A DNA stretch of 60,864 nt from Pseudomonadota bacterium. GTDB taxonomy: Bacteria; Myxococcota_A; UBA796; SXON01. Positions 15,875-25,864 of this stretch are shown one piece after another. Each line of letters starts with the position of its first letter. Positions within the stretch are counted from its first letter, which is position 1. The position numbers were made by a program, and so were the translations under genes. Under the pieces are notes generated by a model. That model searched no databases, was not told where the DNA came from, and worked only from the letters and a program-made list of their open reading frames with translations. The DNA lies in assembly GCA_005778355.1 (NCBI GenBank), contig SXON01000160.1, positions 1 to 60,864 of the forward strand. The letters run 5' to 3'.

Positions 15875-18664
15875 GTGAGCTTCTCCTCCCCGATTCTGGT
15901 GCTGGTGACCCCGAGCGCGCGCGCGCTCGACCGCGGCGCAGGCTCTGCGGACCTCCTGTTCGAGGGCGTGGACGACCAGCTCGGCCAGGCGGCAAGCGTC
16001 GGGGACATCAGTGGGGACGGGAACGACGACATCGCCCTGGGCGGGCCGATGATCGACGCGGGCGGCTACACGAACAACGGGGCCGTCTACCTCATCCTCG
16101 GTCCCGATTCAGGGGGGCTGACACCGACCTCTGCGACGGCAACGCTTACCGGGGCGGCGTCGTCTGCGGAGATCGGCTCTGCACTGCACGCGGGCGGCGA
16201 CATCGACGGCGACGGGTTCTACGACCTGCTCGTCGGGGCGAGCGGCGACGACACCGGGGGAGCGAACGCGGGCCGCGCGTACCTCTTCTACGGCCCGCTC
16301 AGCGGTGCGCTGACGACGGCGAGCGCGGACGCCACGTTCACCGGCGGCGCAGCGGGCAACAAGTTCGGGTGGGAGTTAGCGAGCATCGATGCCGACGGCG
16401 ACGGCACTGACGACCTCGTCACCAGCGCGCCTTACTACAGCAGCAGCCGAGGTCGCGTCTACATCTGGGAGGGTGGGTCGCTCACCGGCTCGTACGCGGC
16501 CTCGACTGCGGACTACATCTTCACCGGGAAGAGCGGCAGCGCCGAGGAGGCTGGCTACGCGCTCGCGGTAGGGGAGTTCGGTACCGACGAATACCTTGTG
16601 ATTTCAGGTCCTGCCCGCGACGCCGGGAGCACGGACAACGGCATCCTGTACTTCCTCGCGGCCGACGGTACCTTCCCCGCGACCGGCAACCTCGACTCTG
16701 TCTCCGACTGGGAGATCGAGGGAAACTCATCCATCACGCGGATGGGCGAGCACTTGGCCTCAGGCTTCGATTCAGACGGCGCAGACGGTGACGAGCTGCT
16801 TGCTTGTAACGACAACGGCGAGTGTCCCTATTTCGATGTGCCCGTCGATGCGAGCGTCACTACCGTCGCAGACCGTGCGGCGTTGTTCGGCTATTCAGGG
16901 TCCTACGCTCCACAACTCCGTGTTACGACTGCGGGTGATGTCGATGGAGACGGGCTGGGCGACTTCCTGATCGCCGATGCCGAGGCCGACTATGACGGCG
17001 ACTCCGACTCCGAAGGCGCTGCATACCTCTTCTATGGAGCCAGCGGCCCGTTTTCTGGCAACGTAACGATCGAGACCGGCGCGGACGTCGTGTTCGAGGG
17101 GACCGACGACCTCGACGTCTTCGGTGACCAGGTCGCCTCGGGGGACGTGAACAATGACGGCAAGTCCGACATCCTGGCCACGGCGCCGTACTACGACCTG
17201 ACCGCGGGCGTGGACCAGGGCGCCGGCTACCTCTTCTACGGCCCGTTCGATCCGATCGCGGGAACCATCGACCTCGACGATGCGGACAGCGTGATTGATG
17301 GTGACGATGCGAACGACTGGACGGGATATACGGTGGCCGGCCTCGGCGACATCAACTGCGATGGCGTCGACGACTTCGCGACGGGGGGGATCCTCGCGGA
17401 CGCGTCCGCGACCGCAACCGGGGCCGTCTACATCTTCTTCGGCCCGACCCCCGGAAGCGACTACCTCGCATGGCTCAACACGTTCCTAGCGGCCGACGAT
17501 GCCGACGCGATCTTCTACGGCGACGCCGCCGACGACTTCGCCGGGAACAACATCGCCGCCCTCGGTGACATCGACGAGGACGGGTGCGACGACTTCGGGA
17601 TCTCCGCGTCCGGGAACGACGGTTCGGCGTCGGGCGCCGGGGCTGTCTACCTGTTCTACGGAACCTCCTCGCTGGCCGCCACACTCGATTCGACGGATGC
17701 CGACGCGATTTTCGAGGGCGCGGCGGCGAGCGACGGCTTCGGAACGGGACTTCGCGGCGGCGGTGACTTCGACGGGGACGGCATCGACGACTTCGTCGTC
17801 GGAGCACCGTACAATGACGGCGCCGCATCCAACGCCGGCGCCGCGTACGTGTTCCTCGGCGCAAGCGGAGGCAGCGCCTGGACAGGCACCAACAATGCGA
17901 CGTCGGCCGACTGCATCTACCGGGGCGTCGCGGCGGACGACTGGGCGGGCTGGAGCGTCGCGACCGACTTCGACTTCGACGGCGATGGTGACTCGGACAT
18001 CGCCATCGGCTCGCCCGGAGTCAACGATACGCTCGGCGCCAACACGGGGCTGGTTGCGTTGTTTTACCATACCGCCTGCTCCGGGACGGCGAGTCTAAGC
18101 ACGGCCGACGCCAAGGTGCGCGGCGAGCACGCCACGGAGCAGTTCGGCTTCGCCGTGGCTGCCGGCGATGTCGACAACGATGACTACGACGACCTCGTCG
18201 TCGGTGCTCCCTACCGCGACGACGAGGGCAGCGTGTACTGGATCCCAGGCCGGGCGTCATTCACCGGCTTCCATCGTGCCCCTGCGGACGGAGTCAGTCT
18301 GTGCAACGACTACTCCTACCGCTTCGGCTGGTCGGTCGATGCCGGGAACGTGGATGGTGAGGCTGGCGCCGAGGTCGTAGCGGGCGCACCGTGGTTCTCG
18401 GTCGGGGAGAGCCAGCGGGGGCAGGGCAACCTCTGGTACGGCGATGCCACCGCGTACTGGGAGGACGATGGCCTCTGCCACGCGCCCTCAACGTCCGACG
18501 TGAAGCTCGCAGGGGAGGATGCCTTCGACTACGCTGGGTGGTCGATCGCGGTGGTCGGGGACCTGAACCAGGACGGGGAGAAGGACATCGGCATCGGTGC
18601 GTTTGGGAGCGAGCGAGGCGCCACGAACGAGGGTGCGGCGTATGTCGTGCTGTCGTCTCACTAG
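15875..18664 (+). CDS. FG-GAP/integrin-alpha-like beta-propeller protein
   Basis: The protein has 929 residues from the GTG at 15875; an in-frame TAA at 15848 limits the start. A short hydrophobic leader (SFSSPILVLVTPSARA) may be a signal peptide. The rest is a run of about a dozen FG-GAP repeats with calcium loops such as DIDGDGFYD, DADGDGTDD, DVDGDGLGDF, DVNNDGKSD and DLNQDGEKD, each followed by an AYLFYG-type strand. Such proteins form seven-bladed propellers at the surface and are common in myxobacteria; ligand unknown. Its last 23 bp overlap the next FG-GAP gene. Confidence 0.8.
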   Translation: MSFSSPILVLVTPSARALDRGAGSADLLFEGVDDQLGQAASVGDISGDGNDDIALGGPMIDAGGYTNNGAVYLILGPDSGGLTPTSATATLTGAASSAEIGSALHAGGDIDGDGFYDLLVGASGDDTGGANAGRAYLFYGPLSGALTTASADATFTGGAAGNKFGWELASIDADGDGTDDLVTSAPYYSSSRGRVYIWEGGSLTGSYAASTADYIFTGKSGSAEEAGYALAVGEFGTDEYLVISGPARDAGSTDNGILYFLAADGTFPATGNLDSVSDWEIEGNSSITRMGEHLASGFDSDGADGDELLACNDNGECPYFDVPVDASVTTVADRAALFGYSGSYAPQLRVTTAGDVDGDGLGDFLIADAEADYDGDSDSEGAAYLFYGASGPFSGNVTIETGADVVFEGTDDLDVFGDQVASGDVNNDGKSDILATAPYYDLTAGVDQGAGYLFYGPFDPIAGTIDLDDADSVIDGDDANDWTGYTVAGLGDINCDGVDDFATGGILADASATATGAVYIFFGPTPGSDYLAWLNTFLAADDADAIFYGDAADDFAGNNIAALGDIDEDGCDDFGISASGNDGSASGAGAVYLFYGTSSLAATLDSTDADAIFEGAAASDGFGTGLRGGGDFDGDGIDDFVVGAPYNDGAASNAGAAYVFLGASGGSAWTGTNNATSADCIYRGVAADDWAGWSVATDFDFDGDGDSDIAIGSPGVNDTLGANTGLVALFYHTACSGTASLSTADAKVRGEHATEQFGFAVAAGDVDNDDYDDLVVGAPYRDDEGSVYWIPGRASFTGFHRAPADGVSLCNDYSYRFGWSVDAGNVDGEAGAEVVAGAPWFSVGESQRGQGNLWYGDATAYWEDDGLCHAPSTSDVKLAGEDAFDYAGWSIAVVGDLNQDGEKDIGIGAFGSERGATNEGAAYVVLSSH

Positions 18665-20219
18665 CGCGATCGTCGGGTTTCTTGCCGTCGGCTGCAGTGA
18701 CCAGCGCCTCACTGTGCTGCCGATTCCACCGGCGGACACGGCAGCCGAGCCCGGGGACACGGTGCCCGTCAACGACGATTCCGAGGGCAGACCGGAGGAG
18801 ACGGGCAACGACGAGACGGGAGGCGAAGAACCCGCCTGCGCACCCGGCGAACTTGGCGAGGCAGACGGCCTGCCGCTCCGGAGATCAGAAGACGTGGAGG
18901 ATCCAGAAACGGGATTCGCAGCCTGGTCGTTCTCGTACGGTGTGCTTCCGGCGGTCAGCTTGGGAAACCAGCGAGTCTGGGTGACCACGAACTACGGTTG
19001 GTATGCAGATACCCGCCCCAACTGGGACGGCGCATACCTCCTGGACGCTACGGACTGGCAGGATTCATTGCTCGGTCCGGACATCCTTCCAACGTTCTAC
19101 ATGGAGGACCCCGTGGGCGCACAAATGATCGCGGGCGGCCTCACCGTTGATTCCGGGAGCCCGGGCGAGGCCGTCTGGGTGAGCACGCCTTCCACGGAGG
19201 CCGACGAGTGGGACGGTACGCGCCTCTGGGTGTCCGCCGCGAATCCAACCCGGGGTGTGGATCTGGCATCCTGGGCAGCCGCCGAGGTCTGGGTAGCCTC
19301 CCGTGAGGCGGACGAGTCTGGTTTCGGGGATTATGACGGTGATGGTCTCGATGACGCACTCCTTCCGGGATACCAGACGATCATCTTGCTCGCACCGTTC
19401 GCGGGCACACTGAGTGACGCGGATGCGGACGTCGTCTTCCCGGAACGGCTGTCCGGCGGCGTGGCGGATTTCCGCCCCACGGACCACGCCGCTCTCGACC
19501 TTGACGGCGACGGCTACCTCGACCTCGTCTGGAAACAGGCGAACGGCGAGCGCGACGACCACACCCAGTTCGACCTGATGTTTAAGCGCGGGCCAGTCGC
19601 GACGGACCCGGTGTGGGACACACCCGACGCAGTGTTCGTCGATGAGGTGTCGCGAATGCCGCATGCAGACGGTCCGTCGTCACTCACCCAGTATTCCTCC
19701 GTACGGGCCGTTGGGGACGTGACGGGCGATGGCCTCGTCGATGCCACGGCGACCTACGGGTACGATGGCGGCGGCGAGCCTGGGAGCAGCTCGCTCTTCG
19801 TGATCGACCGGCTTCCCGAGGGAACGGGCGCCATCCTCGACCTGGAGACCCGGCTCGTCGGAGCGCTCGGTGACGACCCCAGCTCGCCGGATGTCTCGGC
19901 GCTGGGCAGCGGAGGCGGTGGCGACGTGAATGGCGACGGTTTCGGAGACCTCGTGGCCTTCCAGCAGAGCACGGAGTTGGCCAGCGGTTCCGAGCACCGC
20001 GCCTATGTCGTCACAGGGCCGCTCTCGGGTTTGGTGCTGCTCGAGGAGTCCGGTGTCCAGGTCCGCCTGCCGCACGACACCGGGTCGACCTACGAGCGGA
20101 ACACTGCGGCACTGCTCCCCGACTTCGACGGCGACGGGATGGACGACGTCATCGTGAACGTCGTCGATGGCACGAACCCGGGAACGGCCTGGTTGTTTCC
20201 AGGATGTTCGGACTGGTAA
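18642..20219 (+). CDS. FG-GAP repeat lipoprotein
   Basis: The protein has 525 residues from the ATG at 18642, giving a lipoprotein signal MSCCRLTSAIVGFLAVGC (lipobox AVGC). A Glu/Thr/Gly-rich linker follows, then FG-GAP-type calcium loops: DYDGDGLDDA, LDGDGYLDLVW, DVTGDGLVDA, DVNGDGFGDL and DFDGDGMDDV. The start overlaps the upstream propeller gene by 23 bp, so the two are probably cotranscribed and act together at the cell surface. Repeat A copy 2 lies 150 bp downstream. Confidence 0.8.
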   Translation: MSCCRLTSAIVGFLAVGCSDQRLTVLPIPPADTAAEPGDTVPVNDDSEGRPEETGNDETGGEEPACAPGELGEADGLPLRRSEDVEDPETGFAAWSFSYGVLPAVSLGNQRVWVTTNYGWYADTRPNWDGAYLLDATDWQDSLLGPDILPTFYMEDPVGAQMIAGGLTVDSGSPGEAVWVSTPSTEADEWDGTRLWVSAANPTRGVDLASWAAAEVWVASREADESGFGDYDGDGLDDALLPGYQTIILLAPFAGTLSDADADVVFPERLSGGVADFRPTDHAALDLDGDGYLDLVWKQANGERDDHTQFDLMFKRGPVATDPVWDTPDAVFVDEVSRMPHADGPSSLTQYSSVRAVGDVTGDGLVDATATYGYDGGGEPGSSSLFVIDRLPEGTGAILDLETRLVGALGDDPSSPDVSALGSGGGGDVNGDGFGDLVAFQQSTELASGSEHRAYVVTGPLSGLVLLEESGVQVRLPHDTGSTYERNTAALLPDFDGDGMDDVIVNVVDGTNPGTAWLFPGCSDW

Positions 20220-20367
20220 GGGTGCGAAAGGCGGCGGGCAACGAGCACGTCAAGATCAAGTCTTGGTGGGCACGATGCGGCTGGTGGAGTCGGCTTGGCA
20301 TCGGGCCCTCGGCCTCCTCACCCCCGCCACCGCGCACCAGCCCCGGTTTCGCGGGCAAGCACCCCAC

Positions 20368-20473
20368 GGCGGGCCGAACGGATCATGGTGACCGGAAAGC
20401 AAGGATCGAAGGCCATCGAGGGCCCGTGAACATGGGGGTGTGAGGAGGGGAGAACGGCTCATGGCCGCGATAG
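20368..20473. repeat. Repeat A, copy 2
   Basis: This aligns with 8138-8243 at about 75% identity without gaps. It lies upstream of the RhuM/UPF0158 pair as copy 1 lies upstream of vapBC. Its right end (20452-20474) is a weaker inverted match (about 16 of 23) to repeat B at 22201-22223. The remaining intergenic sequence (20220-20551) shows no gene. Confidence 0.6.
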
Positions 20474-20551
20474 AAGGCGGGTCGTGTTCGCCCTTCGACC
20501 CGCCTCCGACCTACTCCACCGCCCTGCCGTTCGGCAGGCGGCCGTGCGCCG

Positions 20552-21592
20552 TTGAGCGAGCCGTCCGGCGAGATCCTCGTCTACGCCGATCCGGGCGGGA
20601 CGGTGCGCGTTCAGGTGCGCCTGCACGACGGCTCCGTCTGGCTCAGGCAGGCGCAGATGGCGGAGCTGTACGCCACCACCCCGCAGAACATCACCCAGCA
20701 CATCCGCGCGATCTACGACGAGGGCGAGCAGCACCCCGAGGCAACATGTAAGCCTTACTTACAAGTTCGCCGCGAGGGTTCCCGCGACGTGCAGCGCTCC
20801 GTCAAGCACTACAACCTCGCGGTGATCCTCGCGGTCGGCTTCCGGGTGCGTTCCGCCACCGGCAGCCGCTTCCGGCAGTGGGCGACGGATGTGCTCGCGG
20901 AGTTCGCGATCAAGGGCTTCGCGATGGACGACCGCCGGCTGAAGGCCGCCGGCGGCGACGACTACTTCGACGAGTTGCTCGCGCGCATCCGGGACATTCG
21001 CACCTCCGAGCGAGTGTTCTGGAGGAAGGTGCTCGACATCTACGCCACGAGCATCGACTACGACCCGAAGGCCGGGGCCTCGCAGCGCTTCTTTCAGACG
21101 GTTCAGAACAAGATGCACTGGGCCGCTCACGGGCACACCGCTGCCGAGGTCATCGTGGCCCGCGCGAACGCGGGCGCGCCCAACATGGGGCTCACAGCCT
21201 GGTCCGGTCCCCACATTCGCAAGTCGGACACCGAGATCGCCAAGAACTACCTGGCTGCCGAGGAGATCGAGGCGTTCAACCGCGTCGTGTCGGCCTACCT
21301 CGAGTTCGCCGAGCTGCAGGCGATGAACCGCCGGGCGATGACGATGGACGCCTGGATCGCCAAGCTCGACGACTTCCTGCGCCTCTCCGATCGGGACGTG
21401 CTCACCCACGGCGGCCGCATCAGCGCCGAAGCCGCCAAGGAGCATGCTGGTTCGGAGTTCGCGCGCTGGCAGGCGCGCCGCACCGCGCTCCCCGAGCCCG
21501 TGGATGCCGACTTCGATGCGGCCATCGCGGAGACGAAGGCGATCGAACAAGAGCGGCCCCGTCGCCCCAAAGGGAAGGCCTCGGACTCATGA
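20552..21592 (+). CDS. RhuM-family protein
   Basis: The protein has 346 residues from the TTG at 20552 (MSEPSGEILVYADPGGTVRV). The N-terminal domain has the RhuM pattern VWLRQAQMAELY, TTPQNITQHIRAIY, then VKHYNLAVILAVGFRVRS and FRQWATDVL; the C-terminal half includes DYDPKAGASQRFFQTVQNK. RhuM proteins are widespread, often carried on islands and linked to toxin-like (Fic/Doc-associated) loci; their biochemical role is unsettled. Its stop overlaps the ATG of the UPF0158 gene (ATGA). Both lie between repeat A copy 2 and repeat B copy 2. Confidence 0.85.
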   Translation: MSEPSGEILVYADPGGTVRVQVRLHDGSVWLRQAQMAELYATTPQNITQHIRAIYDEGEQHPEATCKPYLQVRREGSRDVQRSVKHYNLAVILAVGFRVRSATGSRFRQWATDVLAEFAIKGFAMDDRRLKAAGGDDYFDELLARIRDIRTSERVFWRKVLDIYATSIDYDPKAGASQRFFQTVQNKMHWAAHGHTAAEVIVARANAGAPNMGLTAWSGPHIRKSDTEIAKNYLAAEEIEAFNRVVSAYLEFAELQAMNRRAMTMDAWIAKLDDFLRLSDRDVLTHGGRISAEAAKEHAGSEFARWQARRTALPEPVDADFDAAIAETKAIEQERPRRPKGKASDS

Positions 21593-22179
21593 GGCAACAA
21601 CCGACCTCTTTGGAAACACTCGAGGAGTTGGGTCGCCTCCTCAACGAGTTCCCGGGAGGCGAGTGTTTCGCCTGGTTCGACAAGGCGACGGGCGAACTCG
21701 TCGTGACGACGTCGATGTACGGCCTTGACCCTGACCGGTACGAGGGCGAGGACATCGAGTGGATCGAGGAGCCTCAGGATGACAGCTGGCTCCCCGACGA
21801 GGCTCGGCGCAAGCTCCCGGACTGGATGGAGGACGAGCACCGGCAGGTCGAGGCGATCCGCGCCGACGAGGCGGGCCGGTACGTCCGTGTCCCGATCGGG
21901 GTCGACTACGGAGCGCCGGGGATCCTCGACGCCTTCGCCAGCGAGATCACGGATGGCGCACTGCGCGACGAGGTCCGCAGTGAAATTCGTGGCCGCGGTG
22001 CCTTCCGCCGCATGAAGGACGCGCTTCATCGTCGAGGGAGGATTGAGCTCTGGCATCGGTACGAGGAGCAGAGGCGGCTGACCTGCGCGCGCGGGTGGCT
22101 CCGGGAGCAGGGGATCGAGCCGGACGAGCCCGAACTCCGGCCGGTCCTCAGGCTCGTCGACGAGGACGAGGACGTTTGA
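21589..22179 (+). CDS. UPF0158-family protein
   Basis: This acidic 196-residue protein has the UPF0158 pattern: FAWFDKATGELVV, then WMEDEHRQVEAI, RGRGAFRRMKDAL, WHRYEEQRR and ARGWLREQGIE. The family is uncharacterised. The ATGA overlap with the RhuM gene implies coupled translation, and an acidic partner next to RhuM could act as an antitoxin or regulator (inference from context only). Confidence 0.75.
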   Translation: MRQQPTSLETLEELGRLLNEFPGGECFAWFDKATGELVVTTSMYGLDPDRYEGEDIEWIEEPQDDSWLPDEARRKLPDWMEDEHRQVEAIRADEAGRYVRVPIGVDYGAPGILDAFASEITDGALRDEVRSEIRGRGAFRRMKDALHRRGRIELWHRYEEQRRLTCARGWLREQGIEPDEPELRPVLRLVDEDEDV

Positions 22180-22190
22180 TCGGCGCCCGG

Positions 22191-22231
22191 ACCCCCACCC
22201 GATAGCGCGCCGATGACCCCTTCGGCGGGCC
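22191..22231. repeat. Repeat B, copy 2
   Basis: This 41-bp segment matches 9016-9056 with one mismatch. Unlike copy 1, no recombinase sequence continues beyond it; similarity ends at GGCGGGCC and the beta-helix gene ends 42 bp further on. Confidence 0.7.
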
Positions 22232-22272
22232 TGACTGACCCTCGGGCAATCCGTCGGTGCTACTCAGGCGCC

Positions 22273-25200
22273 CTACTCGCGGCGCCGCCTGCGCATCATC
22301 GCCGCCGCCGCCAGGAGCGCGGGCACCGCCATCGCCGGGCTCCCTGCGTTGCAACCGCAGCCGTCGGACGACACCTTGTCCTCGCCGGTGTCCTGGCCCA
22401 CGCCCGGGTCGTCGGTGTCGTCGGTGTCGTTGGTGTCGCCGGTGTCGACGCCGCCCATGCCGCAGTCCTCGTCGGTCCACTTGGTGGCGTCGAGGTCGTT
22501 GCAGTCGTCGCCGCCGCTCGCCGCCGCATCGTGGCCGTCGCCGTCCTGGTCGTTGTCGGAGCCGCCCGAGCAATCGCCGTCGGTGCCGTCGTACCAGATC
22601 TCCTCGGCCTCGGGATTGATCTCCTCGTTCTCGTCGTCGCAGTCGTCGCCGCCGTAGGCCGCGCTTTGGAACTCGTCGTCGTCCTGGTCGTAGTCGTCGC
22701 CCTCGTCGCAGGCGTTGTCGACGCCGTTGTACCAGGTCTCCGCGTTGCCCGGGAATGAGGTGGCGTCGGTGTCGTCGCAGTCCGAGAGGTAGCTCGATCC
22801 GTCGCCGTCCTGATCGTCGTCGTTGCCATCGCAGTCCTGGTCGGTGCCGTCGTACCACACCTCGGCCGCGCCGGGGTTTACACTCGCGTCGCCGTCGTCA
22901 CAGTCGTCGCCGCCGGCGGCGGTGGTCTGGTAGCCGTCGCCGTCCGCGTCGAGGTTGGAGCTGTCGAGGTCGGCGCCGTCGCAGTCCTGATCGATGCCGT
23001 CGTCGAGCACCTCGGGGGCCCCCGGGTAGATCGTCGCGTCGGCGTCGTTGCAGTCGATCACACTCGCCGCCCCGTCGCCGTCGGCGTCTGTCAGTCCGCC
23101 GTCCGGACCGCCGTAGGCACCGATGTCGGACGTGCTGCCGTTGTCGTCGGTGATGCTGGGATCGCCACCGTCAACCAGGGGGCTACCGGCGTTGGGAATC
23201 AGCGCGTCGTTGCTACAATCGCCGTCGGCGCTGTAGGCGTACAGGTCTGGATCGACGAAGAGATTGCCGGTGAATCCAGCGAGGTCGGCGTCGGTGACGT
23301 AGCCGCTGGCGTCGTCGACCGTGTTGTCGTAGAAGAGGCTGTAGGTGAAGTTGCTGTAGACGGGGGTGTTGCTGTCGTCGACCACGATGCCGTCGCCATC
23401 GGGGCTGTAGGCCACGAGGTTGTTGTTGAAGTCCATCGCGGCGCTGTACACGTACATGGCGCCGCCTTCCTTTGCGGCGTCGTTACCCACGAGGCTGTTG
23501 TTGACAAAGGAGAGGTAGGACTCCGAGACGAAGCTCAGGCCGCCGCCGTAGGTGGCGTTGTTGTCCTGGACCACGTTGTTGGTCCAGGTGTTGGACACCG
23601 ATGTGCCTGTCACGTAGGCGCCGCCGCCCTCGTCGGCGGTGTTGTCGCAGAAGGTGGTGTGGGTGACCTCGAGCTCCATGTTGGTGGAGGCGAGCAGGCC
23701 ACCACCGTAGTCGCGACCGGCGCTGTTCTGCTGGAAGCTCACGTTGTCGAGGATGCCGGTTTCCTGGTAGTACATCAGCATGCCGCCGCCCGACAGACCC
23801 GCGGTGTTGCCGGTGATCTCGGTGTCGGTCACCTCGGCGCTGGCGTAGCCCGCCGCCGCCGCGTCGATGTACATGCCGCCGCCGTAGCCATTCTCGGCGG
23901 TGTTCCCCGAGATCAGGTTGCCGGAGGCCACGAGATCCACGTAGTAGTAGCCGAAGTAGCCGCCGCCGCTGGTGTAGGCATAGTTGCTCGACAACACGGA
24001 GTCGGTGAGCTCCATGTCGACGAGGTAGTAGCCGTAGAGCGCGCCGCCGCTGCCATGCTCGGCGGTGTTTGAGGTGAAGGTGCTGTCGTAGACGGTGACC
24101 GGCGACACATCGTAGTAGGCGTAGATGGCGCCGCCGTCGCTGTAGGCGAGGTTGCTGTCATACGTGACGGTGTCGGACTCGAGACCGCCGTAGTAGTAGA
24201 GGTAGATCGCGCCACCCACGCCGTCGGAGGTGTTGCTGCTCAGCGTCGAGTTGCTGATCTCCACGGGCGTGGGCGTGTAGTAGATGAAGAAGGCGCCGCC
24301 GCCGGACGTGGCGTGGTTATCGGAGATCGTCGAGTTGGTGAAGCTGTAGTCCCCCGAGCCGTAGATGTAGTAGGCGCCGCCCTGGCTGATGGTGGCCTCG
24401 TTGCTCGTCGCTTCCACGTTGTCGAACAGGACCGTCCCACTCGGCGAGCCGAGGTACGCGGCGCCGGCGGCGCCGGAGGAGTTGCCGGTGATCACGCTGT
24501 CGGTGAGCTCGAGGTCGAACACCGAGGAGCCGTAGATGGCGCCGCCGGTGCTCCCGGCCACGTTGCCGGTGAACTCGAGGTTGCTCGCCGTCACCTCGGC
24601 GCTGCCACCCACGTACAGTCCACCGCCGTAGTAGAAGGCCTCGTTGTTGGTGAAGGTGCTGTCGGTGATGGTGGCGTCGGCCCCGGAGAAGACCATGAGC
24701 GCGCCATAGTAGGAGCCCTCGTTGTCCTCGAAGGTGCAGCCGTCGAAGCTGCCACTCGAGTAGTTGTAGACGCTCGCGGCCGAGCCGCCGTAGCTGTAGT
24801 TGCGCGCGAAGGTAACGTTGGTGGCGGCGATCTCCGAGGCGTAGTCGGTCCAGACGGCGCTGTAGTAGCCGTAGCTCGCGTACTGCTGCTCGTTGTCGCT
24901 CACCTCGCCGCCCGTCAGCGTGAGCGTGCTGTTGTAGTAGGCGACGATGGCCGTGCCGTAGCCGTAATCGTTGGTGTTCTCGGTAAAGTAGGAGTCCGTC
25001 GCCTCGAACGTGGAGTTGTAGTAGGCGTAGATGGCGCCCGAGTAGTAGTTGTCATTCGCGGTGACGGTCAGCGCGTTGGCGGTTACGTCGCTGTTGCTCA
25101 GGTACATGCCGGCGCCCTGGTAGGCCCAGTTCCCGCTCAGGGTGACGGTGTCGAAGCTCAGGTCGGAGTTGGCGGCGTAGATCGCGCCGCCGTAGGCGCC

Positions 25201-25662
25201 GGTGGCGCCGGTGAAGCTCGAGTCGGTGAAGCTGACGGTGCTGTTGTAGATGTACGCGGCGCCCCCGTAGTAGGAGGTGCTGCCCGTGTCTTCGATGATC
25301 ACGTCGTTGACGGTCATCTCGGCGCTGTAGGCGTAGATGCCACCGTAGGTCGAGTTGGTGATGGTGAAGCCGCGCAGCGTGATGCCCGACTCACCGTTGT
25401 CGGCGTACACGGCGTAGCCGGCGGCGCCCCCAACCGAGAGGAAGGTGCTGCCCGAGCCACCGGTGCTCTGGATGCTCACCTCCTTGCCGCCGTAGTCGAT
25501 GTACTCGTTGTACGTGCCGGGCCACACGCTGATGGTGTCGCCGTCGGACGAGGCCGCGAGCGCGTCGGCGATGGTGGTGTAGGTAGCGAGGCCGCTGTCG
25601 TCCACCGTGCGGGTGGCGGCGAGGGCCGTGGAGCTGAGACCGAGGGCGAGGAGGGAAAGCAT
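22273..25662 (-). CDS. Beta-helix protein with MopE-type repeats and MYXO-CTERM-like tail
   Basis: The protein has about 1129 residues. The ATG at 25662 gives a signal peptide, MLSLLALGLSSTALA. Residues about 20-830 are parallel beta-helix repeats rich in Asn, Thr, Ser and Tyr (GGAIYG-type turns every 20-25 residues, such as SGGAIYLYYYGG). Then come about five Asp/Cys MopE-type repeats (DCDDGDASVNPGAAEVWYDG pattern) and a Thr/Asp linker. It ends CGCNAGSPAMAVPALLAAAA with an Arg cluster, like MYXO-CTERM sorting tails. A surface or secreted polysaccharide-binding or adhesive role is plausible; no catalytic residues were identified. Confidence 0.85.
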   Translation of the reverse strand: MLSLLALGLSSTALAATRTVDDSGLATYTTIADALAASSDGDTISVWPGTYNEYIDYGGKEVSIQSTGGSGSTFLSVGGAAGYAVYADNGESGITLRGFTITNSTYGGIYAYSAEMTVNDVIIEDTGSTSYYGGAAYIYNSTVSFTDSSFTGATGAYGGAIYAANSDLSFDTVTLSGNWAYQGAGMYLSNSDVTANALTVTANDNYYSGAIYAYYNSTFEATDSYFTENTNDYGYGTAIVAYYNSTLTLTGGEVSDNEQQYASYGYYSAVWTDYASEIAATNVTFARNYSYGGSAASVYNYSSGSFDGCTFEDNEGSYYGALMVFSGADATITDSTFTNNEAFYYGGGLYVGGSAEVTASNLEFTGNVAGSTGGAIYGSSVFDLELTDSVITGNSSGAAGAAYLGSPSGTVLFDNVEATSNEATISQGGAYYIYGSGDYSFTNSTISDNHATSGGGAFFIYYTPTPVEISNSTLSSNTSDGVGGAIYLYYYGGLESDTVTYDSNLAYSDGGAIYAYYDVSPVTVYDSTFTSNTAEHGSGGALYGYYLVDMELTDSVLSSNYAYTSGGGYFGYYYVDLVASGNLISGNTAENGYGGGMYIDAAAAGYASAEVTDTEITGNTAGLSGGGMLMYYQETGILDNVSFQQNSAGRDYGGGLLASTNMELEVTHTTFCDNTADEGGGAYVTGTSVSNTWTNNVVQDNNATYGGGLSFVSESYLSFVNNSLVGNDAAKEGGAMYVYSAAMDFNNNLVAYSPDGDGIVVDDSNTPVYSNFTYSLFYDNTVDDASGYVTDADLAGFTGNLFVDPDLYAYSADGDCSNDALIPNAGSPLVDGGDPSITDDNGSTSDIGAYGGPDGGLTDADGDGAASVIDCNDADATIYPGAPEVLDDGIDQDCDGADLDSSNLDADGDGYQTTAAGGDDCDDGDASVNPGAAEVWYDGTDQDCDGNDDDQDGDGSSYLSDCDDTDATSFPGNAETWYNGVDNACDEGDDYDQDDDEFQSAAYGGDDCDDENEEINPEAEEIWYDGTDGDCSGGSDNDQDGDGHDAAASGGDDCNDLDATKWTDEDCGMGGVDTGDTNDTDDTDDPGVGQDTGEDKVSSDGCGCNAGSPAMAVPALLAAAAMMRRRRRE

Positions 25663-25864
25663 CGCGGCAGTGTCCCCCAGTTGCGTCACCGAGGCAACCC
25701 CCTAGCCGTACGCGCGGGGGCCACGGGGGCGGCAGGCTACCGATGCAGCGGGCGAACTCGGGTGCAATCACCTCGTGTCCCGAGAGTCCGAGGTGGCCGT
25801 CGAGCCTCAGGCAGCGGTGCGCACCACCTGCGTTGCCACGGGGCGCGGAGAGTCGCTTCTCCGT

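Noticed and set aside
8138..22231. Repeats A and B as integron attC sites
   Set aside because: No GTTRRRY/RYYYAAC core sites or integrase gene were found, and the cargo includes two-gene units with their own overlaps.
22148..22258. GPPKGSSARYRVGV translation as evidence for a second recombinase gene
   Set aside because: Only the 41 bp of repeat B are shared; no recombinase coding extends from it, so it is annotated as a repeat.
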